Shown here in pieces: positions 8,319-17,219 of a stretch of 64,000 bases of DNA. This stretch comes from Flavobacterium sp. I3-2 (GTDB lineage Bacteria > Bacteroidota > Bacteroidia > Flavobacteriales > Flavobacteriaceae), in the NCBI RefSeq assembly GCF_013389595.1, contig NZ_CP058306.1, positions 558,001 to 622,000 of the forward strand, written 5' to 3'. Below the pieces are notes generated by a model. It was given only the letters and a program-made list of their open reading frames with translations, was not told the origin of the DNA and ran no database searches. Position numbers and translations under genes: made by a program. How positions within the stretch are numbered: the stretch's first letter is position 1; every line of letters begins with the position of its first letter.

Positions 8319-9221
8319 ATGTTTAAAGTCAATATAAAAGAAACGCAAAACCCTGCAATTCTTAAATTCGAATTCCCAGATTTCTTAACTTACGGAGCTA
8401 ATTTTGAATATAAAAACATCGATGAAACCGAAAATTCGCCTTTAGCCAAAAAATTATTTTACTTACCATTTGTAAAAACAGTTTATATTTCTGGTAATTT
8501 CATTGCAATTGAACGTTTTTCAATTGTTGAATGGGCAGACGTTCAAGATGCTGTTGCTGAAGAAATTGAAAAATTTATTACAGATGGCGGTAAAGTTTTA
8601 ATCGAAACAGAAAATAGTCAAAACAAAAAAATCCCAGTTACGGTTTACGGAGAAACTACTCCAAATCCAGCAGTTTTAAAATTTGTCGCAAACAAAAAAC
8701 TTACAAAAACTGCAATCGAATTTAAAAACATTGACCAAACTGACGTTTCTCCTTTAGCTAAAGAATTATTTAAATTTCCGTATGTAAAAGAAGTTTTTAT
8801 CGATGAGAATTATGTTTCAATTTCAAAATACGATTCTTACGATTGGAACGACATCACTATTGAAGTTCGTAGTTTCATCAAAAACTTTATCGAAAATGGT
8901 GGTACTGTAATTGAAGAAGATTTGATTGTTAAAACAGAAGTTCACGAAAAAAATCAAGAAGAATACTTCGACAAACTAGATGTAACTTCTCAACAAATCA
9001 TTAATATTTTAGAAGAATATGTTAAACCAGCAGTTGCTGCTGATGGCGGAAACATTTCGTTTAATAGTTATGACGATGCTACAAAACGTGTTTCTGTAAC
9101 TTTACAAGGTGCTTGTAGCGGATGTCCTTCATCTACTTTTACACTTAAAAACGGCATTGAAAATATGTTACGTCAGATGTTAAACGACAACGACATTATT
9201 GTAGAAGCAAACAACGGTTAA
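8319..9221 (+). CDS. NifU/Nfu family iron-sulfur scaffold with two N-terminal Nfu_N domains
   Basis: Nfu proteins hold a 4Fe-4S cluster and pass it to apo-enzymes in the cytoplasm. The C-terminal NifU domain (about residues 220-300) carries the cluster-binding CxxC in ACSGCPSSTF (Cys266, Cys269), preceded by EEYVKPAVAADGGNI. The N-terminal Nfu_N domain occurs twice: residues 1-90 (ETQNPAILKFEF ... NSPLAKKLFYLPFVKTVYI) and about 107-195 (ETTPNPAVLKFVA ... VSPLAKELFKFPYVKEVFI). Each copy has the same NP(A)xLKF, SPLAK and FPYVK landmarks. The 300 residues fit this two-N-domain layout. The gene is monocistronic with a terminator directly downstream. Confidence 0.93.
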   Translation: MFKVNIKETQNPAILKFEFPDFLTYGANFEYKNIDETENSPLAKKLFYLPFVKTVYISGNFIAIERFSIVEWADVQDAVAEEIEKFITDGGKVLIETENSQNKKIPVTVYGETTPNPAVLKFVANKKLTKTAIEFKNIDQTDVSPLAKELFKFPYVKEVFIDENYVSISKYDSYDWNDITIEVRSFIKNFIENGGTVIEEDLIVKTEVHEKNQEEYFDKLDVTSQQIINILEEYVKPAVAADGGNISFNSYDDATKRVSVTLQGACSGCPSSTFTLKNGIENMLRQMLNDNDIIVEANNG

Positions 9222-9225
9222 AAAT

Positions 9226-9258
9226 CAAACGTTCACTAAACCAAGTGAACGTTTTTTT
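9226..9258 (+). terminator. Intrinsic terminator after the Nfu gene
   Basis: Stem AACGTTCACT / AGTGAACGTT with a short loop (AAACCA) and a seven-T tail, starting four bases after the stop codon. Confidence 0.88.
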
Positions 9259-9303
9259 ATTTAATTCTTAAGTGTATTTTTACAACAATTATTTAATCCA
9301 CAA

Positions 9304-11322
9304 ATGAATCAACTAAAAAACGCACATTCGCCCTATTTACTTCAACATGCCGAAAATCCAGTACACTGGAAATTTTGGAACAACGAATCTTTAGAACAAG
9401 CTCTGAAAGAAAACAAACTACTCCTTATAAGTATTGGATATTCTGCTTGTCATTGGTGCCATGTGATGGAACATGAATGTTTTGAAGATTTTGATGTTGC
9501 AGAAGTAATGAACAATCATTTTGTTTCGATAAAAATTGACCGTGAAGAACAACCCGAAGTTGATGCTATATACATGAAAGCACTTCAGTTGATGACAAAA
9601 CAAGGCGGTTGGCCATTAAATATTGTTGCACTTCCGAACGGAAAACCAGTTTGGGGAGCAACTTATGCCAGCAAAAGTCAATGGATTGAAGTATTAACTC
9701 AATTATCCGATTTATATAAAAATGACCCAGAAAAAATGGTCGATTATGCAGACAAACTTTTAAATGGAATTGAAATAATAAGTAACACCGATGAGTTACC
9801 TAAAAGTGAATCGTCGTTTAATTTAAATCATTTGATTCAGAAATGGAGTAAAAGTTTTGATTGGGAATATGGTGGATATGCACGAGCACCAAAATTCATG
9901 ATGCCTAGCAATCTCGAATTTCTTCAAGACTACGGTTTTTTAACCAATGATAAAAACATCTTAAATTTTGTAGATTTAAGCTTAACTAAAATGGCTTGGG
10001 GTGGTCTTTTCGATACCATTCATGGTGGCTTTAGTCGATATTCTGTAGATGTAAAATGGCATATCCCACATTTCGAAAAAATGTTATATGACAATGCTTT
10101 ACTTTTAAAAGTTTACTCAGATGCTTATAAACGTACACAAAACAATCTTTACAAAGAAGTTATTGAAAAGACAATTCAGTTTTTAAAAGATGAATTTTTA
10201 AATACTCAAGGTGGATTTTATGCTGCGTTCGATGCAGATTCGTTAACTCCAGAAAACAAATTAGTTGAAGGTGCTTATTATAGTTGGAAAATTGAAGAAT
10301 TAAAAACAATTTTAAAAGATGATTTTAATCTATTTTCAGAAGTTTTTAATATCAATGATTTCGGCTATTGGGAAGATGATTTTTATGTTTTGATTCAAAA
10401 TAAAGAACTTGATAAAATCGCAGAAGAAGCTAATATTACATTTGAAGTCTTAATCGAAAAGAAAAAAAACTGGGAAACGCTTTTAAAAACATATCGAGAC
10501 AAAAGAAATAAACCAAGACTTGATGATAAAATCATAACCTCGTGGAACGGAATGCTTTTATCTGGATTAGTTCATGCAAATAGTATTTTAAAAGACATTG
10601 AAATAGAAGAAACAATTTATAATTTAGAATCGTTTATTTCAAATCATTTAACCAAAGAAGATTATAATTTAGGTCATGTTTACAAAAACGATAATTTATA
10701 CATCGATGGTTTGTTTGAAGATTATGCATTTGTTATTCAAGCTTACATAGATTTGTATTCAAATTCTTTCAACGAAGAATATTTGCAAAAAGCTAAAAAT
10801 TACACACATGTTGCTTTTGATTTATTTTATGATGTTGAAAAACATTTTTTCTGTTCACACAGAAAAGACCCAAATCTAATCATCAAACATTTTGAAATTG
10901 AAGACAATGTTATTCCTGCTTCAAATTCTGTAATGGCTAATAATTTATTAATTCTAGGGCAGCTTTTTCAAAACTCATATTTTACTGAAACTGCAAAAAA
11001 AATGACCCATCATATTCTAGAAACTATAGATTATGCATCGGCATTTTCGCATTGGTTATTAGCTTTTTTAAAAACAAAAAACACTTTTACGGAAATAACT
11101 ATAATGGGAAGTGAAGTAAAGGAATATTTACATATAATCTATGAAAAATATTACCCAAATAGTTTAAAAACAGGCAGCAAAAACAAATCAAGTTTACCTT
11201 TTTTAAAAGATTACAAAATAAATCAAAACACAGAAATATATATTTGCACAAACAATAATTGTTTACAGCCTATGAAAGATTTAAACGAATTTCTTAATTA
11301 TTATCAAAACATTAACAAGTAA
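9304..11322 (+). CDS. Thioredoxin-domain protein of the DUF255 / YyaL (SPATA20-like) family
   Basis: The 672-residue protein opens with the family hallmark NAHSPYLLQHAENPVHW. It then has a thioredoxin-like domain with the CxxC of SACHWCHVMEHE (Cys49, Cys52) and the GGWPLN motif. The remaining two thirds form an (alpha/alpha)-barrel-like region of the six-hairpin type (for example GGFSRYSVD, WHIPHFEKMLYDN, ASWNGM-like TSWNGML, GLFEDYAF). No signal peptide is present, so it is probably cytoplasmic. Bacterial members lack an agreed function; a redox or sugar-epimerase-like activity has been suggested from the fold. The start at 9304 is fixed by the conserved N-terminus. Length is normal for the family. 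Confidence 0.9.
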   Translation: MNQLKNAHSPYLLQHAENPVHWKFWNNESLEQALKENKLLLISIGYSACHWCHVMEHECFEDFDVAEVMNNHFVSIKIDREEQPEVDAIYMKALQLMTKQGGWPLNIVALPNGKPVWGATYASKSQWIEVLTQLSDLYKNDPEKMVDYADKLLNGIEIISNTDELPKSESSFNLNHLIQKWSKSFDWEYGGYARAPKFMMPSNLEFLQDYGFLTNDKNILNFVDLSLTKMAWGGLFDTIHGGFSRYSVDVKWHIPHFEKMLYDNALLLKVYSDAYKRTQNNLYKEVIEKTIQFLKDEFLNTQGGFYAAFDADSLTPENKLVEGAYYSWKIEELKTILKDDFNLFSEVFNINDFGYWEDDFYVLIQNKELDKIAEEANITFEVLIEKKKNWETLLKTYRDKRNKPRLDDKIITSWNGMLLSGLVHANSILKDIEIEETIYNLESFISNHLTKEDYNLGHVYKNDNLYIDGLFEDYAFVIQAYIDLYSNSFNEEYLQKAKNYTHVAFDLFYDVEKHFFCSHRKDPNLIIKHFEIEDNVIPASNSVMANNLLILGQLFQNSYFTETAKKMTHHILETIDYASAFSHWLLAFLKTKNTFTEITIMGSEVKEYLHIIYEKYYPNSLKTGSKNKSSLPFLKDYKINQNTEIYICTNNNCLQPMKDLNEFLNYYQNINK

Positions 11323-11385
11323 TATTTTTTTTAGACAAAAAGAAAAAGTAATTTCGGTTTCAATTTTCAAAAAAAGCTATATAAA

Positions 11386-12063
11386 ATGAAAAAAATAACT
11401 TTTATATTAAGTACCTTAACTTTATTAAGTTTTTCAGATTCTTTTGCTCAAGTAAGCGCACAAGGTGTGAGTGGTAGAGGTACTTTAACATTTTACAGAA
11501 GTAATTCAGACAATAAACCTTCTGTAATTGGATCAGAATACATTATTGAAGAATATAAATCTGCTAAGGTTAATCAAGGTAATCAATCTTTCCAAATACG
11601 TTTTAATGCTCATAATAATGTAATGGAATACAAAAAAGATGATGAAAATCTTATTTTAATTAAAAAAGATAATACATTTATTGAGTTCTCAGACGGTAGA
11701 TCTTATGAATTAATTTCTTACACAGATAAGAAAGGTAAAACTTTTGATTCATACTTATATCTTATCAAAAATGCAGGTAAAATTAGTATTTACAAATATG
11801 AAAAAATTAACTATGTAGAAGCTAGACCTGCTGTTAACACATATGACACAGGATCTCCTGCTGAATATAAAAGAGCATCAGATTCATTTTACATTAAAGT
11901 TGGAGATAAAGTTTCTGAATTACCTACAAAACAAAAAGATTATATCAAAATGTTCCCTGGTAAAGAATCAGAAATTAAAGAATATTTTAAATCAAACAAA
12001 ATTAATTTCAAAGACAACGCTGACTTAACTAAACTAGCAATGTTTTTAAATTCAATTTCATAA
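11386..12063 (+). CDS. Secreted protein of unknown function
   Basis: I do not recognise this 225-residue protein. It has a clear signal peptide (MKKITFILSTLTLLSFSDSFAQ, cleavage after AQ) and a lysine- and tyrosine-rich mature part that looks like alternating beta strands up to about residue 145. The C-terminal helical segment ends FKDNADLTKLAMFLNSIS. There are no cysteines in the mature part, no lipobox and no T9SS sorting domain, so it is probably periplasmic. It lies 63 bases after the DUF255 gene on the same strand without an obvious hairpin between them and ends at a bidirectional terminator. Co-transcription with the DUF255 gene is possible. Confidence 0.75.
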   Translation: MKKITFILSTLTLLSFSDSFAQVSAQGVSGRGTLTFYRSNSDNKPSVIGSEYIIEEYKSAKVNQGNQSFQIRFNAHNNVMEYKKDDENLILIKKDNTFIEFSDGRSYELISYTDKKGKTFDSYLYLIKNAGKISIYKYEKINYVEARPAVNTYDTGSPAEYKRASDSFYIKVGDKVSELPTKQKDYIKMFPGKESEIKEYFKSNKINFKDNADLTKLAMFLNSIS

Positions 12064-12064
12064 C

Positions 12065-12093
12065 AAAAAATCTTCCTTTTTGGAAGATTTTTT
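12065..12093. terminator. Bidirectional terminator between convergent genes
   Basis: AAAAAATCTTCC / GGAAGATTTTTT with a five-T loop is symmetric, with A- and T-runs on both sides. It serves the secreted protein gene from the left and the LLM oxidoreductase gene from the right, whose stop codon it touches. Confidence 0.87.
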
Positions 12094-13087
12094 ATTCATT
12101 AATTTCAGCCATAATTTCTGAAAAATAAGTCATTGAAAGTTTTCGAGCTTCTAAATCATAAACTGGGCAACTCATCATTAATTCACTACAAGGAATTTTT
12201 TCTAAGAAATTAGTTAATTCACGTTTAACAATTTCTTTTGTTCCAATAAACGAACAAGTCAACATTTGACGTACCATCGCTTCTTCATTTACAGACCAAA
12301 CATTGTCCATGGAGTCAATTGGTGGTTGCATCTTTTTACGTTCATTTCTAATAATTCCTAAAAACATCATATAAAAAGAAGTAGCTAATTTTTGAGCTTC
12401 TTGCAAAGAATCCGCTACAATAACATTGATACAAGCTAAATTATAAGGTTTCTCTAAGACATCATTTACTTGAAAATTTTCTTTATAAAAATTAAAAGCT
12501 GCTTTAATTTGCCCTGGTGCAAAATGACTTGCAAATGCATACGGCAAACCAAACGAAGCAGCTAATACTGAACTTTCTGTACTTGAACCTAAAATCCAAA
12601 TGGGAATATCAACTCCTTCGCCCGGAATTGCACGAACTTTAGAATTACGATTATTTGAAGATAAAAATTGCTGAAGCAAGGAAACGTTTTTGGGGAAATT
12701 TTGAGCGTTTTCATAAAAATCAGGTCGTATGTACGAAGCCGTCAATTGGTCTGTTCCTGGTGCTCGTCCTAAACCAAGGTCAATTCGATTTGGATATAAA
12801 GTTGCTAAAGTTCCAAATTGTTCAGCAACTACTAATGGCGAATGATTAGGTAACATTAAACCACCTGAACCAACACGAATTGTTTTTGTATTTGCCGCAA
12901 CAAACCCAATTAAAATAGAAGTTGCAGAACTTGCTACACCATCCATATTATGATGCTCTGCCAACCAAAATCGTTCAAATCCTAATAGTTCGGCGCATTT
13001 AGCAGATTCTAAAGTTTTATCAAAAGTTTCAGCAATAGTTGCATCCTCAGTTACATAAGCTAAATCTAAAAAAGAATATTTAACCAT
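12092..13087 (-). CDS. LLM class flavin-dependent oxidoreductase (luciferase-like monooxygenase)
   Basis: The 331-residue protein is a TIM-barrel oxidoreductase of the bacterial luciferase superfamily, close to the YhbW-type subgroup. Its landmarks are FERFWLAEHHNMDGVAS (residues about 38-54), TIRVGSGGLMLPNHSPLVVAE, and the phosphate-binding region RIDLGLGRAPGTD. WILGSSTESS follows in the second half. Such enzymes use reduced FMN to oxidise an organic substrate; the substrate cannot be told from the sequence. No signal peptide is present, so it is cytoplasmic. The gene stands alone, diverging from marC. An alternative role as a non-fluorescent flavoprotein cannot be excluded. Confidence 0.9.
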   Translation of the reverse strand: MVKYSFLDLAYVTEDATIAETFDKTLESAKCAELLGFERFWLAEHHNMDGVASSATSILIGFVAANTKTIRVGSGGLMLPNHSPLVVAEQFGTLATLYPNRIDLGLGRAPGTDQLTASYIRPDFYENAQNFPKNVSLLQQFLSSNNRNSKVRAIPGEGVDIPIWILGSSTESSVLAASFGLPYAFASHFAPGQIKAAFNFYKENFQVNDVLEKPYNLACINVIVADSLQEAQKLATSFYMMFLGIIRNERKKMQPPIDSMDNVWSVNEEAMVRQMLTCSFIGTKEIVKRELTNFLEKIPCSELMMSCPVYDLEARKLSMTYFSEIMAEINE

Positions 13088-13225
13088 CTTTGTTTTTTCA
13101 ATAAATTTAAACTTTATAAAATAATTAATTTAAAATGTTTTCTTAAAAAAAATCATTTCATAAATTATTTCAACTTGTAAATACGTCTGTTTTTACTTAC
13201 TTTTAATGAAAATCAAAATATAAAA

Positions 13226-13846
13226 ATGGATTTATTTTTACTTACTTTCGCAGCACTTTTTTCAGTGATAAATCCACTTGGAAGCGTTCCGATTTTTCTT
13301 GGTTTAACTCAAGATGATTCAAAAGAGTCTAAAAACAAAACAGCACTTTGGGCGGCTATAAATGTTTGTATCATTTTAATTATCTCGTTTTTTATTGGAG
13401 AATATGTCTTAAAATTCTTTGGAATTAGCATTGATGTTTTACGAATCGCCGGTGGAATTGTTATTTGTACTTCCGGTTTTGGATTACTTTCGGGTACTTT
13501 TAGCAAAAAAAGAGGTGTGAGCAAAAAAGTTACCAACGATGCGCAACATCGAAGTGATATTGCATTGACGCCATTAGCAATACCAATGATGGCAGGACCT
13601 GGTTCAATGTCGTTACTAATCGCGATGTACCAAGATTATCCTGAATATCAAGACAAAGCCATTATTGTTGGTTCAATTTTAATTTTATCTTTAACTGTTT
13701 TTTTGATTTTACGAAGTGCAAACTTTTTATCGAAATTTTTAGGAGCTTCTGGAATTGTAGCTATTTCAAGAATCATAGGTTTCTTGGTTTTAGCAATTGG
13801 AGTTCAGTACATTGTTAATTCGTTAGTTGCAATTTTTAAAATATAA
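13226..13846 (+). CDS. MarC family integral membrane protein
   Basis: The 206-residue inner membrane protein has six hydrophobic segments and the MarC/UPF0056 signatures FSVINPLGSVPIFLGLT (residues about 13-29), IAGGIVICTSGF, and DIALTPLAIPMMAGPGSM. MarC was once linked to multiple antibiotic resistance in Escherichia coli, but that has not held up and the transported substrate is unknown. The ATG at 13226 gives a start directly before the first transmembrane helix. The gene is transcribed alone and ends at a bidirectional terminator. Confidence 0.92.
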   Translation: MDLFLLTFAALFSVINPLGSVPIFLGLTQDDSKESKNKTALWAAINVCIILIISFFIGEYVLKFFGISIDVLRIAGGIVICTSGFGLLSGTFSKKRGVSKKVTNDAQHRSDIALTPLAIPMMAGPGSMSLLIAMYQDYPEYQDKAIIVGSILILSLTVFLILRSANFLSKFLGASGIVAISRIIGFLVLAIGVQYIVNSLVAIFKI

Positions 13847-13847
13847 C

Positions 13848-13881
13848 AAAAAAAGGTTTCTAAATTTAGAAACCTTTTTAA
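13848..13881. terminator. Bidirectional terminator between marC and ctlX
   Basis: The perfect inverted repeat GGTTTCTAAATTTAGAAACC is flanked by AAAAA and TTTTT, so it works for both convergent genes. Confidence 0.9.
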
Positions 13882-13885
13882 TTTA

Positions 13886-14821
13886 TTATTCTTGAGGTAA
13901 GAAAATTTCGGCTAACATACAACGAGCACTTCCACCACCACAAGCTTCAATCGTATCTAGTGATGAATGTAGGATTTCGCAATGTTTCTCTATCGCTTGA
14001 ATCTGACCTTTATTTAAACTATTATAAGCTTGTGTACTCATAACTAAATATTTCTTATTATCAGCACCTAAAACCTGAAGCATATTTCCAGCAAAATTAT
14101 TTACTTGATCTTCGGTAATATAAATAATTTCTTTCCCTGATTTTTTTAGATGATCTAAAACGATTTTACGTTCTTGTTTATCATCAATACAATCTGCACA
14201 AATTACTGCAAATTCATCAGCAACACACATCATTACATTGGTGTGATAGATTAATTTTCTACCATCTGGTGTATCTTGATAAGCTTCAAAAATAACTGGA
14301 TCAGAAAAGAATTCTTCACAAAATTCAATAATCAATTCTTCATCTGCACGTGGAGAAAGTGCTGCATAAACCTTTTCGTTCTCACGGTCTAGAATCATAC
14401 TTCCTGTTCCTTCTAAGAAAATATTATCTTCTTCGGCCGAAGTATAATCAATAATATTTTCGATTTTGAAACCTTTTTCTTCTAACATATCCAAAATATC
14501 TTCACGACGTTCTTGTCTGCGATTTTCAGCAAACATCGGATATAAAACTACATCGCCGTTATCGTGAAAAGAAATCCAATTGTTTGGAAAAATACTATCT
14601 GGAGTATTTGGTTCTAAAGTATCATCAACTACAATTACATTAACTCCAACAGAACGTAATTTATCAACAAAAGCATCAAACTCTTGTTGTGCTTTTGCGT
14701 TTACAGTTGCAGGAGTTGTGTTTTCTAATACTTTTTGATAATAATTATTTACAGCCGTTTGCTCATTCATACGAAAAGCAACTGGTCGTATCATTAATAC
14801 AGAATTGGTTATCTGACTCAT
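13886..14821 (-). CDS. ctlX: Arginine-deiminase-related protein, CtlX type
   Basis: The 311-residue protein belongs to the guanidino-group modifying superfamily (pentein fold). It matches the CtlX group, named citrulline utilization hydrolases in annotation systems. Visible landmarks are SVLMIRPVAFRMNEQT at the start, DSIFPNNWISFHDNG (residues about 75-89), FLEGTGSMILDR (substrate acidic residue region), IYHTNVMMCV with the catalytic His, and the C-terminal nucleophile in CGGGSARCMLAEIF (Cys301). It starts one base after the stop codon of the DDAH-like gene, so the two are almost certainly co-translated and may act on related substrates (arginine, citrulline or methylarginines). Cytoplasmic. 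The superfamily call is certain; the exact substrate is not. Confidence 0.88.
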   Translation of the reverse strand: MSQITNSVLMIRPVAFRMNEQTAVNNYYQKVLENTTPATVNAKAQQEFDAFVDKLRSVGVNVIVVDDTLEPNTPDSIFPNNWISFHDNGDVVLYPMFAENRRQERREDILDMLEEKGFKIENIIDYTSAEEDNIFLEGTGSMILDRENEKVYAALSPRADEELIIEFCEEFFSDPVIFEAYQDTPDGRKLIYHTNVMMCVADEFAVICADCIDDKQERKIVLDHLKKSGKEIIYITEDQVNNFAGNMLQVLGADNKKYLVMSTQAYNSLNKGQIQAIEKHCEILHSSLDTIEACGGGSARCMLAEIFLPQE

Positions 14822-14822
14822 T

Positions 14823-15737
14823 TTAATCTCTAATTAAGGGTAAAGTTGAACAACGTAATAAGCCTTCTTGTTTTGAAATTTCTGCATACGGAATTTCCTC
14901 AACAACAAAACCGTTTTCACGAAGCCAATTATTTAATCGTGTAAACTTCTTTTCCGAAACTACAACATTTTTATCAATTGAAAAAACATTTGAAAACATA
15001 TGATACATTTCTTCTCTATCGATGTGAAAAAGATTTTCTATACCAAACAAATCAACTAAATATTGATAATCCGCTTCATCCAGAAAACCTTCGCGATGAA
15101 TAATTGCTTTATTATCTCCTACAGGTTGAAAACAACAATCTAAATGTAACGCATTATCTCTTGGTTCAGTTCTCGACTTACTTAAGTTGAACTCTTTTAC
15201 AATTTTATTCGGAAACAAATTCTTGATATATTCAACTCCATGCATATTTGTACGAGCAGTAATATAATCTTTGTAATCAGAACCTTTGTAAGTTCCGATA
15301 AAAATATAATCATTCCAAAGCATAACATCACCTCCTTCGATATGAACTTCTTCTGGAGGACGAACTACTTTTGTAGGGTCCATCTTATCAATCACATAAT
15401 TTACAGCATCTAGTTCATTTTCGCGATCTGGTAAAATATTAGCTTTCACGAAAATATCATCAATCACAAAACCGATATCACGTGTGAAAATTTGGTTACA
15501 ATTTTCAATTATTTCAGGACGAAAAACTTTAACATCGTATTTCTGAAAAACTTGATTAAAAGCTTCCATTTCTTGAATCATATCATCTTCTGTTGGATAT
15601 GTTCCGGCTTTAATATGCTCTAATGATTTAGGATCGTAAGCTTCTTCAATTGTAGGTGTAGGACCATTACTAATTGCGGTTCCTAAAACCACTGCCCTTA
15701 ACCTCGAGGACTCATTTTTTACATTTAACTGTAACAT
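14823..15737 (-). CDS. Dimethylarginine dimethylaminohydrolase / amidinotransferase-like protein
   Basis: The 304-residue pentein-fold protein carries ILPDRENELDAV, the acidic motif HIEGGDVMLWND (about residues 128-139), the catalytic-His region NALHLDCCFQPVG, and the nucleophile cysteine near the end in GLLRCSTLPLIRD (Cys296). This suits a DDAH-like or arginine deiminase-like hydrolase that splits guanidino compounds. The reading frame extends 49 codons further upstream, but that part crosses a consensus promoter and encodes an odd hydrophobic stretch. The start is therefore taken at MLQLNVKNESSRLR. It is the first gene of a two-gene unit with ctlX, one base apart. Confidence 0.85.
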   Translation of the reverse strand: MLQLNVKNESSRLRAVVLGTAISNGPTPTIEEAYDPKSLEHIKAGTYPTEDDMIQEMEAFNQVFQKYDVKVFRPEIIENCNQIFTRDIGFVIDDIFVKANILPDRENELDAVNYVIDKMDPTKVVRPPEEVHIEGGDVMLWNDYIFIGTYKGSDYKDYITARTNMHGVEYIKNLFPNKIVKEFNLSKSRTEPRDNALHLDCCFQPVGDNKAIIHREGFLDEADYQYLVDLFGIENLFHIDREEMYHMFSNVFSIDKNVVVSEKKFTRLNNWLRENGFVVEEIPYAEISKQEGLLRCSTLPLIRD

Positions 15738-15753
15738 AACGGGTGTTTTTTCA

Positions 15754-15783
15754 CAAATATATAAAATGAAAACGCATTTCAAA
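15754..15783 (-). promoter_or_regulatory. Consensus promoter of the DDAH-ctlX unit
   Basis: On the minus strand TTTG (15780-15783), an 18-base spacer and TATATTTG (15754-15761) match the Bacteroidetes housekeeping promoter exactly. Transcription would start near 15749, about 12 bases before the ATG at 15737. That rules out the longer reading frame start at 15884. Confidence 0.75.
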
Positions 15784-15815
15784 GCATTTTTTAAATTATA
15801 TATATAAATAAACGA

Positions 15816-15844
15816 CAAAAGCCAGATGATAAGTCTGGCTTTTG
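15816..15844 (-). terminator. Intrinsic terminator after citrate synthase
   Basis: AAAGCCAGA / TCTGGCTTT stem with a seven-base loop, 30 bases past the gltA stop and upstream of the next promoter on the same strand. It separates gltA from the DDAH-ctlX unit. Confidence 0.8.
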
Positions 15845-15873
15845 AAGAGTTTATAAATAAAAATTGTATCTGT

Positions 15874-17157
15874 TTATCGTTCATTCATTTTTTTAAAAGA
15901 ACGTAATGGCTCACCTACATATACTTGACGAGGGCGTCCGATTGGTTCTTTGTTAACACGCATTTCTTTCCATTGAGCAATCCAACCTGGTAAACGTCCG
16001 ATTGCGAACATTACAGTGAACATTTCAGTTGGAATTCCTAAAGCACGGTAAATAATTCCTGAATAGAAATCTACATTTGGATATAAATTTCTAGCAACGA
16101 AATACTCATCTTTTAATGCTTTTTCTTCTAAATCTTTAGCGATTCTTAATATTGGATCATTAACTCCTAACTCAGCTAACACTTCATCAGCAGCTTTTTT
16201 AATGATACGAGCACGTGGATCGAAGTTTTTGTAAACTCTATGTCCGAATCCCATTAAACGGAATGGATCATTTTTATCTTTCGCTTTCGCTAAGAATTTA
16301 TCTGCGTCACCACCATCGTTTTGGATTTCTTCTAACATTTCTAAAACCGCTTGGTTTGCACCACCATGTAATGGTCCCCAAAGAGCTGAAACACCTGAAG
16401 AAATTGAAGCAAATAATCCTGCATGAGAAGAACCAACCATTCTTACTGTAGAAGTTGAACAGTTTTGTTCGTGATCTGCGTGTAAGATGAATAATTTATC
16501 AATAGCGTTTAAAACCGTTTTATTGATTGTGTAAGGCCCTGTTGGTAATTCGAACATTAAACGTAAGAAATTATCAACATAGGGTTTTGTATTATCATAA
16601 TAATTCAATGGATATCCTTTAGCTTTTCTGTATGTCCAAGTGGCAATTACTAAAAATTTACCCATTGTTTTACAAATAGCTTCGTACATTTTCTCGTCAT
16701 TTTCAACATTAACAACACCTGGATTGAACGCTGTTAAAGCACAAGTCAATGAAGATAAAACTCCCATTGGATGCGCATTCTTAGGGAAACCATCGATGAT
16801 ATTTTTCATCTCTTCGTTTACTAATGTATGCTTACGGATATCGTTTTCAAATTTTTCTATCTGATCTTGAGTTGGTAATTCTCCAAAGATAATTAAATAA
16901 GAAACCTCTAAAAAGTTAGAATTTTCAGCTAATTCTTCGATAGAATAACCTCTATAACGTAAAATTCCTTCTTCACCATCTAAGAAAGTAATTGCACTTT
17001 TACAAGAGCCTGAATTTTTGTATCCTGGATCCAAAGTTATTGCCCCAGTTAAAGCTCGTAGCTTCTCAATGTCGATAGCAACTTCGTTTTCACTACCTAC
17101 GATTAAAGGTAGATCAACTTTTTTGCCATCTATCTCTAAAGTTGCATTTTTTGACAT
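15874..17157 (-). CDS. gltA: Citrate synthase, type I (hexameric class)
   Basis: The enzyme condenses acetyl-CoA and oxaloacetate to citrate at the entry of the TCA cycle. The 427-residue protein has the N-terminal beta domain of type I bacterial enzymes (TLEIDGKKVDLPLIVGSEN). Active-site regions are HADHEQNCST (substrate His), GPLHGGANQAV (catalytic His) and MGFGHRVYKNFDPRA (catalytic His and Arg). A catalytic Asp lies near PNVDFYSG. The open frame starts 22 codons earlier, but that stretch overlaps the promoter, and MSKNATLEI at 17157 is the conserved start. Monocistronic, with its own promoter and terminator. Confidence 0.96.
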   Translation of the reverse strand: MSKNATLEIDGKKVDLPLIVGSENEVAIDIEKLRALTGAITLDPGYKNSGSCKSAITFLDGEEGILRYRGYSIEELAENSNFLEVSYLIIFGELPTQDQIEKFENDIRKHTLVNEEMKNIIDGFPKNAHPMGVLSSLTCALTAFNPGVVNVENDEKMYEAICKTMGKFLVIATWTYRKAKGYPLNYYDNTKPYVDNFLRLMFELPTGPYTINKTVLNAIDKLFILHADHEQNCSTSTVRMVGSSHAGLFASISSGVSALWGPLHGGANQAVLEMLEEIQNDGGDADKFLAKAKDKNDPFRLMGFGHRVYKNFDPRARIIKKAADEVLAELGVNDPILRIAKDLEEKALKDEYFVARNLYPNVDFYSGIIYRALGIPTEMFTVMFAIGRLPGWIAQWKEMRVNKEPIGRPRQVYVGEPLRSFKKMNER

Positions 17158-17190
17158 ATTATAAATTATTTGTTTTTTTATTGCTAACAG

Positions 17191-17219
17191 CGAATTTACG
17201 TATTTTCTTTGAAAACAAA
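17191..17219 (-). promoter_or_regulatory. Promoter of gltA
   Basis: On the minus strand TTTG (17216-17219), a 17-base spacer and TAAATTCG (17191-17198) give one mismatch to TAnnTTTG. The distance to the ATG at 17157 is about 30 bases. Confidence 0.6.

Noticed and set aside
15738..15884. 49-codon N-terminal extension of the DDAH-like protein, looking like a membrane anchor
   Set aside because: It spans the gltA terminator and an exact consensus promoter and does not match the family start.
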